Positions 12,271-27,000 of a stretch of 64,000 nt of DNA are shown here, in pieces. Under the pieces are notes generated by a model. The model had not been told where the DNA came from, did no database searches, and saw only the letters and a list, made by a program, of their open reading frames with translations. Both the position numbers and the translations under genes were made by a program. The stretch's first letter is position 1, and the number at the start of each line of letters is the position of its first letter. Origin of the DNA: Diploscapter coronatus (taxonomy: Eukaryota > Nematoda > Chromadorea > Rhabditida > Rhabditidae). Location: NCBI GenBank assembly GCA_964036155.1, contig OZ038422.1:64565201-64629200 (forward strand), written 5' to 3'.

Positions 12271-13032
12271 ATGAAACTATTAATTACCGTATTTCTAATT
12301 TCATCTTGCATATCTTCTATATCGGCACAAAATTCAACGAAATGTGATCCAAAGGATTCAGTGTTTGGAAACAAGTACATTTTATTCTCATTGATTGAGT
12401 GCAAAATTTTGAAAAATAGAATAATTTGTCACTCAAAACTGATTTATTTTTCAGGTGCTACAGATTCGTCAATCAATTGATGAATTTCACCTCTGCTATA
12501 GAATATTGCAGAGGAATAGGCTATTCCTTGACATCCATTCACTCGATGAGTGAAAATGATTTTTTGAGACGTAAGCATTCTCGATGGAAACAAATTTAAC
12601 TAAAAATTTTTCAGAACAGTCTGAAAATGCCTTTGACAAGACATATCATAATTTCCACATCGGACTCTACTCACCTGAGAGGAACACAAATAGCTGGGCC
12701 TATGTAGATAGATCAGCTTATGATTTCAACAATTGGAATAATGGTACGAAATATTCTCTTATTTGAGATTTTTCATGAAACTACGATCCTATAGCAAAGG
12801 AATCTGATTTGTTTGTAAGAATGAATATCTTGACAGAACTGACTTAGGAGAACCTACCGGAACTCACTGGTATGTTGCATTCCGCGTCTCTGATGGAAAA
12901 TGGATAACAGTTTCAATTGCTGCATCGACTCCATTCGTATGCAGTGCCGCTTTCAACAACACTTTACCAGGTAATACTATCATGGTTCCAATGACAACGA
13001 CGTCTTCAGGAAGTAAGAATATCAATGAATGA
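12271..13032 (+). CDS. Secreted C-type lectin-domain protein lacking the inner disulfide
   Basis: Exons 12271-12374, 12455-12570, 12615-12743 and 12848-13032 join in phase to 177 residues. A signal peptide (LLITVFLISSCISSISA) is followed by one compact C-type lectin-like domain: KCYRFVNQLMNFTSAIEYC, SLTSIHSMSENDFL, FHIGLYSPE, FNNWNNGEPTG, and FVCSA at the end. The outer disulfide cysteines (EYC, FVC) are present. The usual HC and the later Cys that form the inner disulfide are not: the HC position is HW. The sugar-binding motifs EPN/QPD and WND read EPT and are otherwise absent, so calcium-dependent sugar binding is not predicted. Reading ends in MTTTSSGSKNINE; a splice at 12971 could instead add another exon. 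Many nematode clec genes of this size are induced by infection, which is inference for this one. Confidence 0.8.
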
Positions 13033-13334
13033 ATTGATTCTAGCATTCGAGGTTCATATTTTGAACCAGAATTTTATGCGCATCTTATTATTGTTTTGCA
13101 ATAGGTATGCTGCTACGTTTGAACTTCAAAAATTAGCATTATACCGCTTCGCATTTTAATATCATTGCAACTATGATAATGATCATATCTCTTCAAAGTA
13201 GAAAACGAAAATTTTTATATACCGCATTGAAAGATAGTCGAAGTTCGATTTTTAGGTTAGATAGAGAAACAGGGAAGTAGTTTTTTTTTTCTTCCTTGAT
13301 TTGGCATTATCTTGCTTCTGGTTGAAATGCAAGG

Positions 13335-13766
13335 ATGAAACAGCAGAATTATGATCACTTGATTTCTCTATATTTGATGGCGTGTGCATTCATTTATATT
13401 TTAGGATGTGCGGGACAAACATGTGGCAACTTCGAGCCTGGCTGTTCTCCAAATGGTAACTGCAACTGCTTTCAAACACTTGATGGAAACGGAATATGTG
13501 ATGCGAGCGCTGGGGATTGCTCTGCACTTATCCCTAACGGTTGCTTGGATTGTCCAACAGCTACTCACGCCTGCGTGATAAGCAGCTGTTGCAGGTTACC
13601 TATATGCGTTCCACGCACGGATGAATGCCCTCCACCAGGCGTCCCACAAGCATTCAATCTATTCAAACCCAATGTTTTGATGAAACGTGTGCGATGTAAT
13701 GAAGATAAGGATTGCGATTTCGGAAAATCTTGTATTCTCCAACCTGCCGGCAGATTTTGCGCATGA
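13335..13766 (+). CDS. Small cysteine-rich secreted protein
   Basis: One open frame of 143 residues has a hydrophobic N-terminal stretch (LISLYLMACAFIYILG) that fits a signal peptide. Many cysteines follow in spaced groups: QTCGNFEPGCSPNGNCNC, GICDASAGDC, GCLDCP, SSCCRLPICVP. The C-terminal part (RVRCNEDKDCDFGKSC, GRFCA) is another Cys cluster like those in small extracellular disulfide-rich modules. I do not recognise the family. A possible splice acceptor (TTTTAG) lies inside the signal region near 13400, so the true first exon could be elsewhere. A poly(A)-like AATAAA lies about 25 bases downstream, near 13789. It follows the lectin gene on the same strand after a 300-base gap. Confidence 0.62.
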   Translation: MKQQNYDHLISLYLMACAFIYILGCAGQTCGNFEPGCSPNGNCNCFQTLDGNGICDASAGDCSALIPNGCLDCPTATHACVISSCCRLPICVPRTDECPPPGVPQAFNLFKPNVLMKRVRCNEDKDCDFGKSCILQPAGRFCA

Positions 13767-13839
13767 TTGATAATATATTAGCTTCTTAAATAAATTTATT
13801 GATGATGAGGAATATTTATATTCATATCTCAAAAATCGA

Positions 13840-14020
13840 GACGGCGACGTTTCCGAACTCCCCATTTCAGAGCTTCTAATTTTAGAAATGAGTACCCAAC
13901 AAATGGAAACTTCACAACTCACTCAAAATATGAAATTCCGTTCTGAAATAACCTATTCTGAAAACGTTCAGTTCTGAAAATGAGCAGTTCTGAAACGTCC
14001 AGTTCGGAAACGTCGCCGTC
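13840..14020. repeat. Foldback with perfect 20-base arms and a degenerate 16-mer tandem repeat
   Basis: The 20 bases at 13840-13859 are the exact reverse complement of 14001-14020 (AGTTCGGAAACGTCGCCGTC). From 13940 to the right arm the unit GTTCTGAAAACGTTCA recurs about five times with changes (TTCTGAAATAACCTA, TTCTGAAAATGAGCA, TTCTGAAACGTCCA, TTCGGAAACGTCG). The right arm seems to have grown out of this repeat. No open reading frame spans it. Confidence 0.75.
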
Positions 14021-14633
14021 CCCAAAAATTACTCGTAGTATTTTTCAATTGTTTATCTGCTTGTGTGGGTATGTCGGAGTTTATATCTAGCGATGTGATA
14101 ATCCCCGTTTGGGATGATTCTCCGAGGGGAGGAGTCATCAATTTTCGATTATTTGACTTTATTACTTTCAAAAATAAATTCATATTTCCAACTTTTCCAT
14201 TTATATGCTAATTCTAGGCGTTAGATTCGACTTTCCGTCATTTTTAAACTTCTAAAACATTTCCATCTTTATTACCTCACTTTTCATTCTTTCAAAGATA
14301 AAACAAGAAAAAACTCATGAAACAACCATTTTCAATCGCAAAAATAGCTGGACAATGCAGAAGAAAAATTATAAATAAAAATCACCTCAGAAAAGACAAG
14401 TATAAAACGAAATCCGCATTTTTTCTAAAAAGATAAAATAGCAGTTGAAAGTTCAGATTTTTTAAATAGATAAAAATCAAATAAATTTACTTCATACAAA
14501 ACTTCTCAAATAATAAATAAATATTAAAGATCGATTTTTGAAATGTTCCCAGAAATTGAAGTTTCGGGGAAAATTTAAAAATCCGATCAGAAAAAATCTT
14601 TACCGATAAAACGCTGATAAATTATCTAGAGGA

Positions 14634-14677
14634 GGGCGAAAATTCTATTTTCTCGCAAAAATAGAATTTTCCCCCGA
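14634..14677. repeat. Hairpin in AT-rich spacer
   Basis: AAAATTCTATTT at 14639-14650 pairs with AAATAGAATTTT at 14659-14670, flanked by GGGCG and CCCCCG, so the stem extends to about 16 base pairs with an 8-base loop. It could act in transcript 3' ends of the convergent genes, but nothing shows that. Confidence 0.6.
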
Positions 14678-15203
14678 AATAACAATAATTTCTTACGAGT
14701 AAAACGATAAAACCGACACTAGAAAACGAGTACTCATAATTTTAGCCCATTTTCAAAAGTTTCTTGCTAAAAGTGAGCAGGGCTAAAAATCAATAATCAG
14801 CAAAAGAAGCCTCGACTCAATTAACACTATCGATTTTCAAGGCTTACAACAGAAAAATTGATTTTTGGATAAAACTCGAAAAAAATCGATATTTTTGATC
14901 GAAATATCGATTTTTTGCGGATAAACACAGTACCGATATGACTTCGTGGGGCTGGGGTTGGAGAGAGGGGATAAGGGACAGAATTTGTGGAAGATGGACT
15001 TCACCAATCTGAAAATTAAAGTTTTAATTTCAAAGTTAAAAAAATCTTTAAAAATCCTATCTTGAATTCTGTTTTATTCGAAATAATTTTTTAAAATCGA
15101 TCATTTTTAGTTGAAAATGAAATCTAATTTTTGAACAGTAATATGCATAATTTCGGGTAAAATCTTTCTGTTAAACCATGCGGCAAAAACACAAAAGTAT
15201 TAC

Positions 15204-18184
<2,981 letters not shown>

Positions 18185-19274
18185 TTTGAATCAGACCCGA
18201 ATCGGATTGAACCGTTTGAAGCACGAATTGAGCCTTTCCCCAGAAGTCCGAACACAGTCGCAAGTTTGAATGGGTTGCTGGTTCTGAAAATTTGTTTGAA
18301 ATAAAATTTGAAGGAAACGAGAAAATTGCGAGATAAAAGATATTTTACGACAAAAGAAGAAGAGGCAGGTTATTTGGAGAAACCAATAGGAAAGCCTAAA
18401 ATAATTTGATGAAACATAGCGAAAAATAATCAGAATTTTCAAAAATAGACAGGAAAAAAATTTAAAAGAAATTTCAGGATTTTGAAAAATATCGACAAAA
18501 TTTGAAGGAGTTATGGGCGAAGAGGACAAAAAATTAGCAAAATTTAGGAGTAGTCAGCAATTTTAGCAGGTGGCTTTCAAAAATGGATAAAATTCTGGAA
18601 CCGTCTAGCTGGCACGTCAATTAATGGGGCCTGTGAGTGAATGCATCTTTTCCGACAACCACTTTGAAAATTTGAAAGAAAACCACCGAAAAGTAATGTG
18701 ATGTGTCGGGAAATGGGTGAATTTAGCAAGTGGTTGGGAAAAATGGGTAAATATTTTTGATGGGTTGGCATGTCAATTATAAAGGGACAGGCTCCAACAA
18801 AAATGACGGAAGATTCTTCGACAACCACTCGAAACGCCCCAGGCCAAGCCAGCCGAACTGCAAATTCGCAACGGGGCGCAGAATTGCGACTAGAGCGCGG
18901 ACACTTTTACAGTAGAGATTTTAGGAAGCATTTCCGACTTTCTCCATTTGCACTCGTTTTCCTCGATTTAATTGGCGTTAATTGGCTTAGTTCTTTTGGA
19001 ATCAGGGTAATTAAATTCCTAATTGACCACTCTATTCATAGAACCCATTATTTTCTCGCCAAATTCGCTCAGGATCTTTGGAAACTTGTTCTCAAATTTT
19101 GGAATTCATCTTCATTTTCTTCCTTTCCGCTAATTACTCCAAATTATCTCTTAATCAACCTGATTTCTTTTCAAAATATCGAAATTTCCGTCTTTCTCGT
19201 AAATTTCATTTTTCGGCACTTTTTAACGACTTTATTTTCAGTGGTAATTCGAAAAAGAAAACCGTCAATCAGCA
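18185..19274. promoter_or_regulatory. Shared upstream region of sec-61 and rps-18
   Basis: About 1.09 kb separates the two divergent start codons. Near the rps-18 start, TTATTTTCAG ends at 19241, 33 bases before the ATG; it fits either a cis acceptor or a spliced-leader acceptor, as expected for nematode ribosomal genes. The centre (18770-19250) has an open frame without coding character. I see no clear TATA box. Confidence 0.45.
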
Positions 19275-20578
19275 ATGTCGCTGCTGATCCCGGAAAAGTT
19301 CCAGCACATCCATCGTGTGATGAACACTAACATCGACGGCAACAGGAAGGTGCCCTACGCGCTCACTGCAATCAAGGTCGGAAATATCTGGAATTATTGA
19401 ATCTGTCTTAAAAAGTCTAGAAAGGAAGGAATTGACAAGCAAAGAATCTTTTTAAAAAAAAAGATACGAATTTTGAAAGCTAGATGAGCATGCTCACTAC
19501 TATAGGGGTTAAAAAATTTAGAAATTTTGAATTATTTTCACACAACTGCTCAGACGAGTAATTAGGAATTCGAAAAAAAAATGATAAATTTATTCTTGAA
19601 ACATTTCTTATTTCCAGGGAGTCGGTCGCCGTTTCGCATACCTCTGCTGCCGCAAGGCAGACATCGACGTGAACCGCCGTGCCGGAGAGCTCACTGAGGA
19701 TGATTTCGAGAAGGTCGGGATTATTTTTTTTATTTTAAAATCCTATGAAACCTCGAGTTTCCCAGCTCTCGTCAGGGAACTGAAAAGAAAATAGAAACGA
19801 CAATAATCCATCCTATTTTTTGAGAAAATATTCAAATGCAAGTGAACAATGAAAGATACGGTTTTCTAGTTTTATTAGAAGAAACACATTAATAATATTT
19901 TCTTTTTAAGATAAAGATTTGAAAAATAATACTAGTTTTGCAGGTGGTGACGGTGATGCAGAACCCGTCTCAGTACAAGATCCCCAACTGGTTCCTCAAC
20001 AGACAGAAGGACTACAAGGACGGCAAGTATTCCCAGGTAAACTTGATTTGCATTTTTTTTATTTTTCCTTTAAAAAAGTTTTTTTTCTCTAATTTCAATT
20101 TTTCCAGCTCCTTTCGACAGCCGTCGACAACAAGCTGCGTGAGGACTTGGAGAGACTCAAGAAGATTCGCCTGCACAGGTAAAACTTGAAAATTTTATTT
20201 AAAAAATTAGATTTGTTTCAAATTAAATTAAAAGAGACGATACGATAATGAGCAAAATTTTTGAAATCAAACGAAAGGTACTTTTTCTATTGGGCTGATT
20301 CAGTTCTTCTTAAAAAAGAGTTCTTTTAAAAATCCAATTTTGACTTTACCTCAAACTTCGGAAAGAAGACAGAAAACATGTTTAGCGAATTTCTTTTCTA
20401 AAAAAAATGTGAAATTTTTTCTTTAATTCGATGTTTTTCAATAAAATAAAATATATATAAATTAAAATGTTTCAGAGGTCTGCGCCACTACTGGGGCCTG
20501 CGCGTGCGCGGTCAGCACACCAAGACCACCGGCCGCAAGGGACGCACTGTCGGTGTCTCCAAGAAGAAGGGCGGTTAA
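19275..20578 (+). CDS. rps-18: 40S ribosomal protein S18
   Basis: Exons 19275-19376, 19618-19713, 19944-20036, 20108-20178 and 20476-20578 join in phase to 154 residues. The protein is the uS13 family member that sits in the head of the small ribosomal subunit and contacts the P-site tRNA. It matches from the start ([19 protein letters not shown]) through [34 protein letters not shown] and [16 protein letters not shown] to the end [16 protein letters not shown]. Codon use is more G+C-rich than in the neighbouring genes, as usual for a highly expressed gene. A poly(A) signal lies at 20715. Confidence 0.98.
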
Positions 20579-20714
20579 TCTCCAAAAATCTGGGGATACA
20601 ATACTTCTGTTCCCAAACAATTTTGGGAAACCACCACTCCCCCGACCACTCAATTCCTATCAATGTTTTTCTTTATTTTTTCTTCTAAAGTTTTGTTTGT
20701 TGTTGAAACTCTTC

Positions 20715-20720
20715 AATAAA
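20715..20720 (+). terminator. Poly(A) signal of rps-18
   Basis: AATAAA lies about 137 bases after the rps-18 stop, within CTTCAATAAATATAATC, at a usual distance for a nematode 3' UTR. The next gene on the opposite strand ends at 20761, so the two 3' ends nearly meet. Confidence 0.6.
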
Positions 20721-20760
20721 TATAATCGTTGAAACATCAATTTTTTATTTTTTGAAAGAA

Positions 20761-23152
20761 TTATGAAGATTTGAGTTTCTTCCGGTCAATTTGGTACTCG
20801 AGATCGATACAGACTTGGTTGTAAAAGTATCCGAGGATTATCAAGTGCAAAAATACGAATCCGGCATTGTAGCTAAATTTTTTTTAAAAATAATTTTCTG
20901 AAAATCTAAAAATCTTACCTGTCGAATTCGATTTGTAGAGTGAAAATTTGTCGGAGCCCTGTTAGTAATATTTTTTTGAAGATGGTCATACCAATATTTT
21001 CTTGGCCTAGGAAAAAGAACACTCCAAAGATTCCTAGAAGTTTATTAAAATTTTTTTTTTAAATTTATTTTATTAGACCTGAAATTACGGTAGCTAGCAT
21101 GGAGAATGCTATGAGTCTTCGAGTATTTATGTCGCCAATAGATTTTTGGGTTGTCTCGAAAATCGCAGTCTTAGAAATGTAATTTCCCAGCCATTCTATG
21201 ATGAGCTCTAGGGCTGAGAGACTGACCTAAAATTATTCCTTTTTTCAGATTTACAGATTTTTGAGACCTACCCAACAAATATAATGAAGTCTCGAGCCAT
21301 GCCAGGCTAACACGATGCTAAAAACCGCAATTAGCGCTGAGACGTTCCTTAATTATCCCATAATTACCGCTGATTGAGCAATTATCTCACCTGATCGTCG
21401 ATAACAAAGGACTTAATTGAGGCCGCAGCATAGGAATATAGACCTAATTAAATAATTAACTGGGTAATAACCGATGTAATTACTTGGTGCTTCAAAAATT
21501 GATGAAGTCCGACATCAAAGTGTCTCCACATCCGCGAATACTTACTAACTCGAGATATACAAATTGGGGGAGAAGGAGGAGACATTCCTTAATTAGAGTG
21601 ATTAAGTTGAGTAGCTAGGGCGATTAAGTAATTACCATCAATTCTAGAAAAGACTGCGGGAACTCCGAAAATTATGACATATTTTACGTGGAAAAACTGA
21701 CCCATGACGTAGGCTAGTGCGGATACTGAAAATTTCAATGGTCAAAATTTTCTAATCTAGTTGTAAGAAAAATTCACTCCAACTTACCCTCGTAACAATT
21801 TAATCCATTAATGATGGTGTAAGGCGAATTGAATAGTGCGTTTACATAAACTAGATGCAGAAATGCTTCAATAAAATAGTACCAAAACCCGATTCTAATG
21901 ACAAAAATAATTGTCGATCTGCAATGGGATAAAAATCATAGATCTCAATTAATTTTCTCACTTCGAATTTGAAAAACTGCTTGAATTTTCTCTATTCTCA
22001 AATTGCACCCAGAAATCTTCGAATAGCACTATCAGCGTCATAGAATATGGTAGGTAAAAGTAATAGAGCAGATACGGTAAGATTCGATCCTTGATATGAT
22101 CACTCTTCTCAACTTTGCACTCATACAAACACAAGTTTAGAATCTGGGAAAAATCGATAATTAGGTGGGCGGGGCTTAAAAGTTGAACTCTTGCCTTTAT
22201 GGCTCCGTACAGATAGATATTAAATTCGCGGTAGTAAACTAAAGTTGCTGCCGAGAACGGTGCAATTTTCGTAGCTCGGATGATAAACGTCACACATAAA
22301 ATCCAAGGAATAGCCGATAGCTTCGTAAAATTCGACAATAATAGCGCAATTATAGTAAATATCGATAATATTAGAAGGCAATTAAGGCTTAATTGGCGTA
22401 ATTAGATATTTAATTAGCCGAATGTACTTACCTCGTCATATGGATATGTGTTAGTATTCCTAAGATTATGATAAAATACCTATTGAAAGGCTTAGGAATA
22501 TAGGTTTGTGCGATGAAAAATCTGAATTTTAAAATATTTTTTTTTGAAAATTGGAATTAAAATACCCTAAACTATGAATGCCGTAATCCAAAAGCATCCT
22601 TGGTAAGGCTTGTCGATAGATTTTCCACTCCAAATCAGCCAAATCCATTTGATAGCCATCGAAATAGCTGAAAATTTCATGAAGATCAGCTTTTTCTTAG
22701 TGTATATGATAAAGAATAGCGATATAAGCCTAGATTTTATACGACATTTATATTTGAATTACATTCGTGGTTACTCTACCTGCTATTTTCGAGATGGTGC
22801 TGAATCCAATCTTTCACATAGCCATTCGACACTTGATATGAAATAACAAATGCAGCTAAGGAGTGAAAAATCCAAATTCCATACGACAAATATCGCTCCC
22901 AGCTTGGAATTGGTAAAATCTAGGAAAATCTATTTGAAACTTTTCTTAACCAGGTAATATCAAATGAGATTTTTAATAACATCAAGTAATTTCATGAAAC
23001 ATCATTTTCCAACTAAAGTATACGTTCGGCTAAATTATTTTTAACAAATAGTCCACCAAAAACGTGGAATATTTTCAGAAAAAAACCCTTTTCAAGTCAT
23101 TTAATGAAGCATATTCATTTTTCAATAAAAAATTTTTGAAAACACTTACCAT
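20761..23152 (-). CDS. hhat: Hedgehog-acyltransferase-like MBOAT membrane enzyme
   Basis: Exons: 23150-23152, 22780-22919, 22573-22729, 22432-22521, 22195-22387, 21962-22143, 21788-21918, 21636-21725, 21484-21587, 21391-21443, 21272-21347, 21079-21226, 20992-21033, 20919-20958, 20761-20872, about 520 residues. The start MILPIPSWERYLSYGIW and many hydrophobic segments fit a multi-pass membrane protein. FFHVKYVIIFG, SKYSRMWRHFDVGLHQFL, VYIPM and LAWHGSRLHYICW match HHAT/Rasp, with the conserved Asp and the MBOAT catalytic His (WHG). Such enzymes move fatty acyl groups onto secreted proteins in the ER; nematodes lack a canonical hedgehog, so the substrate is open. Exon 1 carries only the ATG. 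Three introns end in TTAAG and one starts GC. The junction 22573/22521 does not join in frame with a GT donor, so that part of the model is unsure. Confidence 0.82.
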
Positions 23153-24090
23153 ATTTTTAATAATCCTCTTAGAAAATGCTGGTCTTCACGAGTTTTTAGT
23201 TTTCTCGAATATTGAAGATTGATCGATTTCGAGTCGACGTGAAATGTATTCAATGCCTCTGCTCGCATAGCCCATTTTAGGCAATCTCAAAGAGAGAAAA
23301 GGACCTTTTCGAGAAGAATGGTTTGGCCTGTAAAGAAGGGGCTTATACAAATAAGGGATATACCATAAAAAGAGGGAAAGAAAACCTTTCGAAAGGCCAA
23401 GGTTTTTCGAGAAAATTATGCAAGTAAAAGGTTTAAAATGAAGTTTCTATGTAATTATATAGGACTTTATGCATGATAAAATAGAAATTTATCTGGGATG
23501 TTTAAAAAAAATGTCTAGTAAAGTGGAGATAGGAAAGTTGGTTAATTCTGTTGATATCTATTTAATAAACTAATGATTAATTGCCCAATTAACTCAGTTA
23601 ACTAGGCTCTAGATAATTAGCCAGAAATTGGATCGTTTCAAATAGATGGATGAGCACTGAAAATGTTGTTGCTATAGAGCGGTTGAAAGAGAGAGAATAG
23701 CAAAAACTAGGTCTAGGCTAGTAGGAACGGGATATTATTGAAATAGGGAGAGAGTCTAGAGAAAAAAGAAATAGAGAGAATGGAAATAACATTGAACAAA
23801 GAGAGAAATAGAGAAAGAAAAGGTTGAGTCAATTTGAGTACACTTTCTCTCACTCCATGTATTGTTTGACCTCACGAACTATAATTCTGACTGAACACTT
23901 TTGAATTTGTGGAAAGTTTTATCTTCTGCATCATATTAATCGAACTGATGGGGGAAAAGAACTTTTATTCGAGTATGAAATTTTTTGAAACATACAAAAA
24001 TTTCAATCTAACGGTATATTTATTACCTCAAAAATATGCAGACAAAATTATTGAGTTGTCCAAAAATTAGACAAAAATTTAAGATCAACC
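23153..24090. promoter_or_regulatory. Upstream region of the HHAT-like gene
   Basis: This lies between the HHAT-like start and the stop of the ET-module gene, both on the minus strand. It is AT-rich with purine-rich patches (GAGAGAGAATAGC near 23689, GAAATAGGGAGAGAG near 23739). AATTAAC/TTAATTA motifs near 23575-23625 resemble those in the short introns of the neighbouring genes. No exon is recognisable. Confidence 0.4.
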
Positions 24091-27000
24091 TTATTTCTTG
24101 CCAGTATTCGAATTACTTGAGTCGCCATCTTTCGGCGAGTAGTTACAGATATGATTATCGGCGTCAACAACGAATTCCTGCAAACAAGAATAATTTCTAT
24201 TTTTCCTAAAATCTGTCATTATATCAAAAAACAAAATGTTATTCGGTCATTTTGTTGTAACTTAATCAAAAACAACAGTAACAAAGTCTGTCATCTCATC
24301 AAAACCAAGCTCCTTACATCAACCGCAGCGTTATCTCCAAACCCATTGACGATGATATCCTTCATCTTTTCGCCCATGTAAACCGCTTGCTCGTTCGGCG
24401 TGAAGGGCTGACCATCTTTACAGACCGTTCCGTTACCTGAGTTTTTAAAAATAAATTTTAATAAAATAGGATAAGTTACGGAATATATCGGTCTATTTTA
24501 TGGAATTTTTCGACTACTGTTTTTAAGACTACACCAAATTGCTTGGATAAAAAACTTCAATCAATAAAAGGAATCCGAAAACTCAATATATTTTCTACTA
24601 CTTTGTCACTACAAGCTTGTGAAAAGTGTAGATTTCGCAAATTGTCAGGTCAAAATTTGAACCTCTTCATATATTAATAAATTCTTTACGCGATTTCGAG
24701 CAAGTATAATTTTACCAGTAGAATTATTATTCGTGGGTGGGACTTGGGTTGCTGGAGTTTGTGATGCTTGAGTGGTATGCGCCTGAGGGACTGTCTGAGC
24801 GACCGTCGTTGGCAATGTAGTTAACGGTGCCGTCGTCGTTGTTTCCTCTGTGCTAGCTGAAATGCAATTTTATTTTCCTTGCAAAAAGATATTTTGAGAA
24901 GATCTTCATATAGGATGAAAGATATAATTTCCTGTCTTTATTCTATGATTTTTCATGTAAAGCTGATCTTCACTAGAAGATTTCGGAAGATCTAAAACCT
25001 ACTCCAGTTCTGAGGACTCATGATGACATTGCACATGTGCTCGGAACAGAAGCATTTCTGAGCCTCGTTTGCGGCGCTTTGGGTGCATTGAACCTAAACT
25101 TTATTTTTAAGATCCTGACTTTATAAAAAAAAGCGGGTGTGATCTCTTGATTTCGTCCATTTTGTCCGTTGTAAACGTAAACCGCACTCAATTAAAAAAA
25201 CTAGGTAAATACAAGGTGAAATCTCAATGATCTCCCATTTCTGATAGAGTAAAACTAGTGGATTACCTCAACATTATTCAAAGGATCCCAAGTCGTACCA
25301 CAATAGGAGTGTGGAGAGGTACCTCGGACTAGAATTTTTAGTTAATTCAGGCAAGTTTTAGGTTAACTACCCATGATACAATAATTGCCCCTGCAAATGT
25401 TAGACGTCCCACATGGGATATTGAAGGTCATTTCGTTGATAGTGACGTTGCCGCACTCCTGGATTTGTTTCAGAAATTTAGTTTTAAGAAACAAACGAAA
25501 TACCTGGCATTTCAGAGTGTTGTTCTCTGGTAGATCCAATGAATAGGTGTTGCTGAAATCGAATCAATATCTTACATATCCTGAACTTTATGATCATGAA
25601 ATTTTTAAAAACTGATATGTTTCAGAATTTTGGATTAAAACAGCTAGTAGACTATAATCAGTTACATCTTACTCTTATGGAAAAAAACTGATCTTCGTCG
25701 TTTAACTATTGAAACTATTCACTCACAATGGCGGATCGCTGCCCCACATTGTCTTTAATGCTGTTTGAACGTTCGTTATCGAGTTGCATACGTCTGAAAT
25801 TAAATTGTAACGTTTAATTGAAGTTAAATGTTGCACAATTTGGATAATTCGTTACTCATATACAGTTCCGGTCAAAAGATAGTAAACACCTTGTTTTTTG
25901 ACCATAACTTTTTTTCTACTTTACCTATTTTGACAAACTTTTTTTCATTTGAAAGAGGATAAAAAGTTACATAAATGTGCCAATTTTCAGCTTTCTAGGT
26001 ATACCAATTCACGAGTTATCGATTTATTTCGATTTTTGCGCGGACAAAAGATAGTAAACAGTTTTGAAAATGGTCCAAGTAAACCAATTAACGGAAGATA
26101 ATTAAGCGTGGATATTTTTCCTCGAAAGTAACCTTCTTCATCTATATACTTGCCAAGTTTCAAATAAGTTGGATCAGAAATAAGAAAGATGTTATTTTTT
26201 TTTCGAAGACCCTCCTTAACTATAGAAAATAGTCTATTTTGACGTAGACACATCAGAAAACGTGATGACGTACGCGAGTGGATGGAGTTTGGCGAGAAAG
26301 AACTTGTGTGTTTAATTCTCTGATCAAATCTGCATAAGTTCCATATAAATTTCCTTTATGAAAAAAATCATATGCGCAGATTGAGATGAAGAAAAATGAA
26401 GTACCCAAAATTGCTCTGCTTAACTATGGAAAAACGTCCTATTTTCATGGAAAAAAAGATTCGGCATATTCTTAGTTCTTCGAACAATTCTTCATAGGGT
26501 AAGTTTTAACAATAATTGTGTAGTTTTAATCGGAGAATTAGATGTAATCATTTTTCACTTCCTAACTCCACCCACTCGCGTACGTCATCACGTTTTCCGA
26601 TGTGTAGACGTCAAAATGGGTTATTTTCTATAGTTAAGGAGGGTCTTCGAGAAAATTCATATCTTTCTTATTTCTAATCCAACTGATTTGAAACTTGGCA
26701 AATATATAGATGAAGAAGATTACTTTCGAGAAAAAATATCCACACTTAATTATTCCCGGTAATTGATTTAATTGGACCATTTTCAAAACTGTTTACTATC
26801 TTTTGTCCGCGCAAAAATCGAAATAAATCGATAACTCGTGAATTGGTATACCTAGAAAGCTGAAAATTGGCACATTTATGTAACTTTTTATCCTCTTTCA
26901 AATGAAAAAAAGTTTGTCAAAATAGGTAAAGTAGAAAAAAAGTTATGGTCAAAAAACAAGGTGTTTACTATCTTTTGACCGGAACTGTAGTTAAGGGTAT

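Larger units (their letters stand above)
13767..15203. other. AT-rich convergent intergenic region with several hairpins
   Basis: No gene is supported between the cysteine-rich gene and the stop of sec-61. The stretch holds a foldback with a degenerate tandem repeat (13840-14020) and two simple hairpins (14634-14677 and 14880-14916). The rest is low-complexity A/T sequence. Confidence 0.55.

Noticed and set aside
18770..19330. 186-codon open frame upstream of and overlapping rps-18
   Set aside because: No family similarity, and it runs across the certain rps-18 start in another frame. It is a chance frame in the promoter region.
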